Assembly: GCA_036362985.1 (NCBI GenBank)
Contig: JAYGXS010000009.1
Location: forward strand, 19,516,064-19,580,063
DNA from: Ligula intestinalis
Lineage: Eukaryota > Platyhelminthes > Cestoda > Diphyllobothriidea > Diphyllobothriidae
Direction: 5' to 3'
Length of the DNA: 64,000 nt
Shown: piece after piece, positions 56,200 to 64,000 of the stretch
Layout: each line of letters begins with the position of its first letter
Numbering within the stretch: position 1 is the first letter of the stretch
Program-made: the position numbers and the translations under genes
Notes under the pieces: generated by a model
The model's database searches: none
What the model was told of the DNA's origin: nothing
The model's input: the letters and a program-made list of their open reading frames with translations, nothing else

Positions 56200-56480
56200 A
56201 GAAGAAGAAGTGGTTGCGTTCACCGGAATCTTAATTTTATTCATCTGAGCTTTCGGGCTCTTGCGGGAGTCCATCGTCAGATATAAACCGTCAACGAAAA
56301 GTGGGCAAAAGTTATAGGTTGTCGGAACCAATCAACGGTTGTAGATAAAGAGGGGAGGGAGGGTGTGGGGGAAAGAGTACACGAGGGGTAGAGGAGAAGG
56401 AGGGGGCGACTCATAAACCACCGGTTTCGGTCGTGCGTGGATGCCTGCGGCGAGCGATGTAGGCGGGCGTCCGCAACCAC
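56200..56480 (-). repeat. Solo PLE 3' terminal repeat
   Basis: Reverse complement: CTGACGATGGACTCCCGCAA, GAGCCCGAAAGCTCAGATGA and ATAAAATTAAGATTCCGGTG, closing with CACTTCTTCTTCT. This is the best match to the consensus end of the PLEs at 26406 and 41335. No adjoining RT or nuclease is recognised (the minus frame to about 56684 is an open terminal-repeat leader). Confidence 0.6.
56245..56282 (-). ncRNA. Hammerhead-like core with canonical GAAA
   Basis: CTGACGA (complement of 56274-56280), candidate stem II GGACTC/GAGCCC with one mismatch, CGAAAGC. The outer CTGA and TCAG can also pair, an alternative simple hairpin. Confidence 0.5.
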
Positions 56481-56699
56481 TTCTTCTTCTCTAGACAAAT
56501 ACCTGGGATGCAAAACTCTGCATCTATTTGTGTACTGTCTATTGCGCCACATGGCCGCGCGTGCGGGGAGGCAAAGTGGGGTCCCCTGGGCTTGATTAAC
56601 TGCACACCAAGGCGACGCAGTGCTTAGAAACCTGCAGATACCGCAGCACGAAGTAAAGAGGCTTCTTTTTGTGTGCTGCAACACAGACCTGCAGCTATC

Positions 56700-57180
56700 G
56701 AAGAGCCACCCGTGATGATAAACTATAAACGATCATTTAAAAAAATTTATTCAAAGCAAAAAGGACACGAACGGCCGCATCTGACCAGTTAACCGTTACT
56801 GGCCAGGTATTTATCAGCTGAGAACGGGCCAAATCGGACTGCAGAATCATTATTTTCACTCTGTCATGTCTTTACAGCGATCTACCAGCTTTAACTTTAA
56901 CATCTGTCTGAGACTGTTTCACCTATCTGTGCTATGTCCCAGCTTTGTTTGAAATGTGCAGTTCTTTTTAGTCAGGCGCATAATACCACAGGAGTGTAAG
57001 TTAATGAATCCACTAGTAGAATGCAAAAAAATCGAGCTTAAGTAGCGACCCTCGGTGAGGTGCAAAGGTGCCAAAGATGTTTAGAAAGTTTATTTCGAAA
57101 TAGTAATAAAAGTGTCATTATTGGGATCCAGGTAAGTGACATCGAGTGCCTTGAGGCGCTGAATATATATAAACGGGTTC
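56700..57180. other. Unassigned stretch
   Basis: Nothing recognised. Confidence 0.4.
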
Positions 57181-57556
57181 AGAAGAAGTAGATGCGATCA
57201 CTGGAAAAAAGGTTTTATTTTCCTGACGTTTTGGATTCCCTCGGGAATCCTTAATCATAGGTGATGATAACGAAGTCATGGTAATGCACAGATGGGATGG
57301 AGACATGCACAGGCTGCACAGTATTTGTAGTTCATAGTGGTCATCCGCGTGTTCGCTAAGGAAGTTAACAATTACCACACACACGCGGGTGACCACTATT
57401 AACTATAAATACTGTGCAGCCTGCGCATGTCTCCATCCCATCTGTGCATTACCATGACTATGTTAACATCACCTATGATTAAGGATTCCCGAGGCGATCC
57501 AAAACGTCAGAAAAATAAAACCTTTTGTTCCAGTGGTTGCATCTTCTTCTTCTTCT
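57181..57556. repeat. Palindrome of two head-to-head PLE terminal repeats
   Basis: Arms 57181-57353 and 57385-57556 are inverted copies with few differences, around a 31-bp centre. Each arm carries AGGATTCCCGAG, then CAAAACGTCAG, AATAAAACCTTTT and CAGTG, and ends outward in TCTTCTTCTT, so both hammerhead-like modules point away from the centre. The match extends over CACAGATGGGATGGAGACATG. Confidence 0.8.
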
Positions 57557-58544
57557 GGACTGCTGCCTGGAACTCGCATATGCTCCTCTATTGGCTATAA
57601 ACGGGTTCTTGCAATGATAGATTTCATATACACCCTCCCTAGTTGCAATTCTGCAACTTTCGAATTATATTTACTCTAAATATCTAAAATGTACATAAGT
57701 ACCTCTTGTTATTTCGCATGGCGTCACTCGGGGATGCATCCTGTCGGAAAACCCGTTTGACTACTTTCCAGACTATATTTTCAGACGAGGGGGTGGTAGG
57801 AGCAAATATTTCTTCATTCAGTCTGACTGAGTCCATAAAAAATCACATTTATTGCCTGAATCTGCATCCTTAATTTAATAGTTTCTTCGCATAAATTAAA
57901 ACATCCCTTACTCATCTATCTAACCTAACATTTCACATGGATTGATGCCCGCAGTTTAGCTTGCCTGTCAGCTAAGGCTGAGTTTGGTCTGGCAGACAAG
58001 CTGGTATGTGCTAACGACAAAGGAGAGTGTAATCGGAAGTGGGGGGGGGGGCGTTTACCTTGTGCGCGTCTGTGCGTATTTTGACCCACTTGACTGGTAG
58101 TTTCATGGGGCACTTGAAGTACTTAAAACCAGAGCGCGCTCCTACCTTATGCTCACAATTACACAGCTGAAAACCAGTGCGCCAGTACACATCGGGCGCA
58201 CACGCGACCGCAGTGTGACAAATGTGGCTGCCCAGCTAATGCCTTGTAGAGAACTTCACATATACTTTGATTTTATCGGTAGCAAAAAAACGAAGGGTCT
58301 GGAATTGTCCCCGTCAAGCACAAAGCACCATGACACTAAACCTAGACAGACATGGTAAATGAACAACTGTGACATGCTGAAGCTTGTAATGATACACGAG
58401 GTACCCGCATTGATGTGGAACCGAATTCTAGACTGCACTCAGGATTTCCATCACTTTTATCAGTGGTGTTGTTTGGGCTTCGCAGAAGTAGATACGGAGC
58501 CAGAGAGAGAGGCGCATGTGCGAGTTCCATGAAGCAGTTAAAAA
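57557..58544. other. Unassigned stretch
   Basis: Starts with a segment (CTGCTGCCTGGAACTCGC, CTCTATTGGCT) that also follows the TCT run at 9904 and, in part, at 27556. The remainder has no recognised feature apart from a short poly-G (58041-58050). Confidence 0.4.
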
Positions 58545-58740
58545 GTAGAAGATGTGTTTGCTGGAACAAGAATTTTAATTGTCTGACGTGGTGGATTCTG
58601 TCGAGAATCCTTCCTCGGAGGTAACCGTAGAATTGTTCGATAGGCAGTACGGATTATGCAGTATTTATAGTTCATAATGACCACGCGACCGTATGTGCAC
58701 TATTATTTTCAGTCCGGGTAACCAACGCTGGTGGTCGAAA
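58545..58740 (-). repeat. PLE terminal repeat (same family as the 57.2-57.6 kb palindrome)
   Basis: Reverse complement: AGGATTCTCGACAGAATCC, then CACGTCAGACAATTAAAATTC and GTTCCAGCAAACACATCTTC. The inner part AGTATTTATAGTTCATAATG matches 57315-57340. It is diverged, without attached coding sequence. Confidence 0.6.
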
Positions 58741-59069
58741 TTGGTGTGATGGTCGCGTGGCAATCCGCTTCAGAGTAATTTATTACGGCAATTTTTTCAT
58801 CCGTGCTGGGCCTGATCACTGAGGGAAAATTATGTTCTTTGTCGTCGGAGGTGTCGCTGAGCCCGGCCCTTCTCACGTGATGGATTTTCCTGCTCAGACA
58901 ATGGCTCAGAACAAAAAACGTGAAAACTGAAAGTCGTTGCGCTTGTTGGTTGAGCTGGGAACGACTACTCGCGGAGCTCGCGGCTCACGCGCTTGTCACA
59001 TCTTGTGAGGATATCCACCCCATTAAATATAAAATATGGCCGAGTTCCGTCGAGTGAGTTAGAAGCTCA

Positions 59070-59132
59070 ACAGAATCCGCGAAGCCGGGCGAATAGACGT
59101 CTTGTTCCAGTGATCACATCTTCTTCTTTTTC
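59070..59132 (+). repeat. PLE terminal-repeat end
   Basis: CAGAATCCGCGAAGCCGGGCG, then GACGTCTTGTTCCAGTGATC and ACATCTTCTTCTT, in the orientation opposite to 58545-58740. This could be a second, wider head-to-head pair. Confidence 0.5.
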
Positions 59133-60470
59133 ACTAGACACCATCAGCGGATCAAGAAATTTTCGCCCATATAATTATCTAATTACGGGACGAACAGGTA
59201 AATACTGTTGGCCAGATGAAATAGCAGTTAGCAGGCCAACATCCAATGTGGCAATGAAGAGAGGAAAAAATGGCGGCCCAATTTGAAAAGCCCTTCCGTG
59301 GCAAACCTTTAACAATCCCTTCACCCTCAAGCATAACCCTAAATATGACAGTGGCACTATGCTTCCTAACTAGAACCCTACTTTAAATGCTAGCCTAAAT
59401 CTCCTCCGATGTATTTGGTGAAAGACCACCTGTAATATGCACGATGCAAATTTTTATATGACCCATCGAAAAAAATGCATTCTAATCACTGCTATTGATT
59501 ACTTTGAGATATTAATTGAGGTTCAGGCATTTACGCAAAATCGTTCAGCATTCAACAACTGCAGTCAACGTGCAACATATGTCGTTTGGTTTGGGCGGCG
59601 TATTAAATTTACACAATCCACTTTTATTTTGTGTTTCGCCAAATAGAATACGAATCTGAAGCCCTTATGTAAACCAACATTCACTGAAGAGGCGTGAGCT
59701 CATTTATGTCAGTTATGCGGATAAACGTGTCGAATGTTATGATGAATATTTAAAGTATCTGTAAAAATAACCTAGCGCTGTCCGGTTCATGTGGCTAATT
59801 CTTAATCCTATGGCGTAGTATCAGTATGTTTTTTCTGTCAGTCGTGCAGAAAACTAAATCTTAAAGAAAATGTGAGGCGTTCTCTTGTCTCGTTCATTCT
59901 GGACTCAGCGTATAGTGGACGTTAGGTACAGGCACAGGGAAGCGGGCAGAGGATGTTTTCACGATTGGCGGTTTGAAGTATGTACGTCAGGCGCTCCGCG
60001 TGCGTTTGAATGCTCTCTGTGGCTTCCTCTGGCGTGGATTCGTGCAGCGTGGGAATCCCGCTTGTAGTGGGCTAAGCGAGGTAAAATGTTTGCGCCCATT
60101 TCTTTGAAAGCAGAGGGTGGGTTTGGCTACAGGGATTGCCACTGCTTTGGCCGTAGCTAGCGCCCGTTTGCGCAGGCTTTTAGAGTAGTCTGTCGGTGAC
60201 GTCTTTATATACCCGGAAACGCATGTTTAAATGTAATACAAAAATGGAAGGCATCATGTTAGTATGAGCCCTATGCTTCCTCTCTATATCGTACTATTAA
60301 AGTAAATTATTCTAATCGGAAGTAGTAACAGAGAAATGTGAAAGTTAATTTTATAATGGACATAAATAATCCGCGGTCAGATTTAAAATATACAATTTCT
60401 GGGTACGGATTAAGCGATGCTCCCTCTCTCTCTCTGTTGCCATTTTAGGAAATTTTTTCCCTGTAAAAAA
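59133..60470. other. Unassigned stretch
   Basis: 59305-59400 has ACCCTAAAT- and AACCCTAC-like words. No exon, RNA or mobile element supported. It may be intron of the gene whose exon lies at 61650. Confidence 0.4.
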
Positions 60471-61027
60471 CCTTTATATTGTCATTTTGGGTGATAGTCG
60501 GATATACAAATCTTCAATTGCATGCAATCCGCGGTTCCTGCAAATCCCCGTTTTTTTGCCTTTGGTAACATATAGAAATAAGTCAGTTTCCCCATGTTTT
60601 GCATGCACACTTACCTAACTTCTCGTTAACAGGCCTATTGCAGGGGTTAGGGTGATTGATTAAACCCTAGCAGGTCCGATCTTCATGCTCGGTTTCTAAG
60701 GATAGGAGAAGATATGGGAGGCCAGAGATTTGGGAACATTCGGTTGAAGACATTTGACACTCCTACGACTGCAGTCTGCTCCCTAGCGGAGCGGCATCTG
60801 GAGTGACATGAGCGCAAGAATTGTCACCAGCGCCCAGAACAGTGTATGCGTGAATAAAACGTAACGGTGGTTGACCAAGCGGGGGGGGGGGAGGAGACGG
60901 CCATATTCGTGACTGACTGTCCAAAAGGCCGAACCATCAGCAGCACTAAACGTTCGCGCATGAGTGAGTCACTGCTGACCCGTCACTTTGAGAACATTTG
61001 AGAAGTTATACAAATAAGAGGTAGCTT
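60471..61027 (+). repeat. 560-bp tandem repeat, unit 1
   Basis: Landmarks in order: GCATGCAATCCGCGGTTCC, GGGAGGCCAGA, a CACCAGCGCCCAGAACAGT box, a G-run (60883-60892), TGAGTGAGTCACTG and CACTTTGAGA. All recur in unit 2 at a spacing of about 557-560 bp. Confidence 0.75.
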
Positions 61028-61590
61028 CCTTTTTATTCTGTGCATATAGTAATTTTGGGCAATAATTCGCATCAGTAAATCGTGAACTGCATGCATTCCG
61101 AGGTTTCTACAAACGCCGTGTTTTTCTGTCTTCAGTAAAAAAAATCGAATTAAGTCCGTTCGCCTATTCCCTGCATCCGCATTCGCCTAATCTAACAAAC
61201 CTATCGCAGGTTGTTAGACTAATTGCTTCAACCCCAGCAGCTGTGATCCTCGGGCCGAAGTCATTGGTGAATGAGAACACATGGGAGGCCAGATTGTTAA
61301 GCTATGCATAAGAAATGGAGGAAAGTTTGAAGTAGGTTGACTCTGGGACGAGTTCAGTCAGTGTGGCGGTATTTGGAATGACGTCACCAACGCCTAGAAC
61401 GGTCTTTGTGTGAGCAAAACGTGAAAGGCGATTGGCCAGACGGGGGGAGGCAGGGGCAGACACACCTGTGATTGGCTGTCCCAGGGGCCGAAATCATCAG
61501 TGGCAGTGAGTGCTCGGGCGTGAGTGACTGAATCACTACAAACCTACCACTTTGAGACCCTTTGGAAAGTTACACTATTGTGATGTATCT
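61028..61590 (+). repeat. 560-bp tandem repeat, unit 2
   Basis: GCATGCATTCCGAGGTTTC, GGGAGGCCAGA, CACCAACGCCTAGAACGGT, GGGGGGAGG, GTGAGTGACTGAATCACT and CACTTTGAGA match unit 1. A third unit begins at 61591 (CTTTTTATTCTTTGCATAC) but breaks off after about 30 bp, just ahead of the carbonic anhydrase exon. Confidence 0.75.
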
Positions 61591-61649
61591 TCTTTTTATT
61601 CTTTGCATACCTGCTTATTTAGAGCGCCAACTTTTGCCCCCTGTTTCAG

Positions 61650-61801
61650 TGGTAGCGATTTTTCCGAGCTGCAAGTGGTACCTCTCCCTAAGTGGCTACG
61701 AAGACAGGAAGTACTGCATCCAACAGTTTCACTTTCACTGGGGAGCCACTGAAAATGGCGGATCAGAACACAACATTGATGGACGTTTTTACCCTCTGGA
61801 A
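61650..61801 (+). CDS. Alpha-carbonic anhydrase, internal exon (partial gene)
   Basis: Alpha-carbonic anhydrases hydrate CO2 to bicarbonate with a zinc ion held by three histidines. The exon encodes [20 protein letters not shown] followed by [17 protein letters not shown] contains the first two zinc ligands, SEH is the conserved active-site segment, and YPLE precedes the next conserved block. The acceptor is the pyrimidine-rich TTTTGCCCCCTGTTTCAG ending at 61649. The donor is GTGAGT at 61802, directly after the Glu codon; vertebrate carbonic anhydrase genes have an intron at the corresponding place. The third zinc histidine should lie in the next exon, which I could not find before 64000. The 5' exon edge is less sure, because its first 15 codons do not match the family well. 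Confidence 0.85.
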
Positions 61802-63092
61802 GTGAGTTTTCGCTTTTTATTATCGATAATGTTGACCAGTTTGACGACTCATTGCTAGTTTAAGAGCGTGATGAGTGACAGCACTTCAAGATGTTTCCTG
61901 CAGACAGACTACTCGTCAATGATGGGACATTACAGGCTTCCTGTTTGACAATTTAGAGGTAACGGAATTTTGAATGAGTGGAAGCATACAGAAGTCAGTA
62001 GCATTGTATATTCTCTACGGGTATCAGATTAAAAGGAGCACATTAGCAATCTAGATACCACCTCCTCGAACGCACCAATTATAATACTCTAATAAGCGGA
62101 GCATTACAGTTTGTAATTCGTCCTGACGCATCTCCTTATCAGGTTCAATCTGGACCTGCCTTACGTCAGTTTACCAGTTTCAAGTAACATCGCACACCAA
62201 TGTATACCACTAAGTTATTGGGTAAATTAAACCGGCTGGAAGCACAAGTACCGCACCGCTGGGGTTACGCTGTGGAACAGTGATATGATTTTTGAGAAGG
62301 TAGACTCGAAGAGGCCCGTTTGGTGCGTCCAGTGAGCACATAGCGTCTGCCGACTGCGTGCTTTTTCACTGTCACCAAGATATTTTATGATTTACTTAGC
62401 TATTACAAGCAAAGCTTGGAACATGGTGCATTGAGAAAGCAAATTTCCCTTTTTGTAACCTGGTTATAAAACACGACTGCTCTGACAATAAGGAGCAAAT
62501 AAGCCGGTTGACATTACGTGGGCCAAGCATGTGTTTTGTAGGTATCTGCCCTTGTCCGTATATCATGGGCGTTGAGCGACGTTTTTGTTACCAGCAAAGA
62601 CATTCAGCCATGTCCAGCCGTGCCATAGTGAATTATTTTATAGCTTGGTAGGATTGTGCAGTATCTAACGCACTCAGCTTCCATGCGCCTGTGGTATGAC
62701 AATGTCAAGGCCACCCAGGAAACGTAGTTCAACAGTCTGTGCCCCTCTACACTTACGAGGTTCTCGTAAGCGCAGCTGCCCTGGTTACGTAGATGAAAAT
62801 GACCTTACTAGACCTAGGAAGGGCCGTGTTAGCTGACGGCCTTCCAAGCTGTAACCCATGGCGTGTCCGGGTAAAGTTCGGATGTAAGACTTATTCTAGT
62901 GGAGTTCGCACTGATGTGCCTTGAGAATGAATTCGCACATAGTGGCCTCAGCCAACTCTCCTTTCCCGCCACTTACTACTACAGCCTTCCTATGCCTCAC
63001 GCACAGTAGCCACATGTTCAGTTCGATCACTGAGTGACCAAACTTGGCGATTTAAAGCAACGTTTCCCTGGTGCGAATCTAAATATGGCAAT
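61802..63092 (+). other. Probable carbonic anhydrase intron
   Basis: Begins with the GTGAGT donor. No downstream carbonic anhydrase exon and no known repeat recognised in this stretch. Confidence 0.45.
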
Positions 63093-63150
63093 AGCAGCAA
63101 AATGATTTATTGGATCCATATCATTTCGAGAGAGCTCGTCAGTTGCCACC
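63093..63150 (-). ncRNA. Hammerhead ribozyme candidate at the 3' end of a PLE
   Basis: Minus strand, 5' to 3': GGTGGCAA (63150-63143), CTGACGA (63142-63136), GCTCTCTC, GAAA (63127-63124), TGAT, a 13-base loop, ATCA, TT (63102-63101), TTGCTGCT (63100-63093). GGTGGCAA pairs with TTGCTGCT (8 bp, some wobbles) as stem I. TGAT pairs with ATCA as stem III, with A15.1-U16.1 in place. The predicted cut falls after the second U, between 63101 and 63100. Stem II is weak, with one clear pair. Confidence 0.6.
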
Positions 63151-64000
63151 TCTCCTTACTTAACGTGAATCACAAAAGAGAAGATACAAAATGAATTCAT
63201 TCAGAAAAATGGATATGAACGCAAGGTCATAAGAAGTGGCCAAGTGGCCAATCAATAACATGAGAAGTTCAAACGCTATGGTCAGCAAAAATAACAGGGA
63301 AAAAACACTTGAGGTAACAACTTAGGAGGAAAAATTTATAAACAGGGAGCCAATGTTACCAAGGCAAAGTTAAGTTTACTACATGCTCCAACTGTTTACA
63401 TAAGTCGGGTTTGACCCGCCGTATGTAGGCTGCCTCCGGTAGCGTAAAGAGCGAGTTGTTCGTGCTCGAACATGTACTCGGAAGGACGTTTTGGGGTCAA
63501 CAGAATGGCCCGAGTCTAACAGATGTTCAGTAATTGAGGACCGGGGAATTCTGTTTTCTTGTTTCATTAGCCAGCTAGGTAAATGTTCCTTAGCTCTGGT
63601 GGCCAATCGCCTCTGCGTTCGCCTTATGAACTTGCATCCATAAGTACGTGTAAATACATAAATGCAGTTTGAAGTGGCGTGTAACGGCATGGCACCCTTT
63701 GCATGAGGAACTGGTAAAGGCTTCTTCGGATTGCAAATTATCAGATCAGCAGCATAGTACGTCCTTTCAATGGCATTGAAACGGCACCTTTGATGTTTTT
63801 TAGTATGTTATTGCCCTTAAATGGTAAGGAAATGAAGACAGGCTTTTTTGGTGCTAATTGCTGGATCAATTTAGGTCTTAGAGGTTTACTGTATTTGTCT
63901 ATAAATTGACTTGGATATCTTTGCTTCATAGGGGTGCGTTTAAGGTTGGTTAATTCATCATCCAATGTATCCGTAGAACAGATCATTCTGGTCCTCTGGA
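63151..64000 (-). pseudogene. Penelope-like element (linker and GIY-YIG), runs off the right edge
   Basis: Minus strand: 63986-63741 reads LDDELTNLKRTPMKQRYPSQ, FIDKY, PVFISLPFKGN. After a frameshift, 63690-63379 reads SNCIYVFTRTYGCKFIRRTQ, RRLATRAKEHLPSWL and SSITEHLLDSGHSVD. CIYVFTRTYGCKFIRRT is a decayed GIY-YIG core (the usual YIGRT is FIRRT). The pattern resembles subfamily B at 5900-6648. The RT should lie beyond position 64000. Confidence 0.8.

Noticed and set aside
56277..56684. 135-codon minus-strand frame as a protein
   Set aside because: It ends in a PLE terminal repeat and the hammerhead-like motif; no protein motif is present.
62660..62720. Possible tRNA or SINE near GCAGTATCTAACGCACTC
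   Set aside because: No B-box and no acceptor-stem pairing found.

Overview
The window reads as repeat-dense eukaryotic DNA, most likely from a parasitic flatworm (a tapeworm of the pseudophyllidean type is my first guess, a fluke second). The basis is the mix of Penelope-like elements (PLEs) with a GIY-YIG nuclease, CR1/jockey-like LINEs without poly(A) tails, an RTE-type LINE remnant of a kind I associate with flatworm genomes, and an intron-containing host gene. There are no bacterial-type genes, operons, CRISPR arrays or rRNA genes. The organism call is inference.

Layout. 0.1-1.1 kb: a 0.9-kb foldback element; a second copy lies inverted at 14.1-14.9 kb. 1.15-4.2 kb: CR1-type LINE copy A on the minus strand. 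5.2-12.6 kb: a cluster of PLEs, including a long open but 5'-truncated copy (6656-8398, +) and an almost full-length copy (9645-12595, +) bounded by two 226-bp direct repeats (pseudo-LTRs). 15-30 kb: degraded PLE pieces of two other subfamilies, an RTE-type LINE remnant (16.25-17.1 kb), LINE copy B with its long 3' UTR (23.9-26.1 kb), and another PLE with its 3' pseudo-LTR (26.4-27.56 kb). 30.6-36.8 kb: CR1-type LINE copy C (31.48-35.0 kb, nearly full length, minus) sitting between PLE pieces. 36.8-41.3 kb: mostly unrecognised AT-rich DNA plus one isolated LINE 3' UTR. 41.3-43.6 kb: a PLE on the minus strand whose 5' end abuts an (ATC)n microsatellite. 43.8-52.4 kb: nothing recognised except a 37-base poly-G run. 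52.4-54.2 kb: a second foldback, a deleted Tc1/mariner-type transposon and a tRNA-like SINE. 56.2-59.1 kb: several PLE terminal repeats in head-to-head palindromes. 60.5-61.6 kb: a 560-bp tandem duplication that runs up to the only host gene piece I can support, an alpha-carbonic anhydrase exon at 61650-61801 (+). 63.1 kb to the right edge: another PLE (minus) that carries a nearly complete hammerhead-ribozyme fold.

How the parts work together. This is transposon-dominated intergenic and intronic DNA. PLEs supply a reverse transcriptase (motifs FDVTSLF, GTPMGSP, YVDD) fused to a GIY-YIG endonuclease. Their terminal repeats carry recurrent hammerhead-like cores (CTGANGA ... GAAA), which fits the reported association of PLEs with hammerhead ribozymes. 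Nearly all copies are broken by stops, frameshifts, truncations or inversions.

The items most worth a second look are the 63.1-kb hammerhead fold, the full-length PLE with eight in-frame stops but no frameshift, the paired foldback elements, and the tandem duplication beside the carbonic anhydrase exon.
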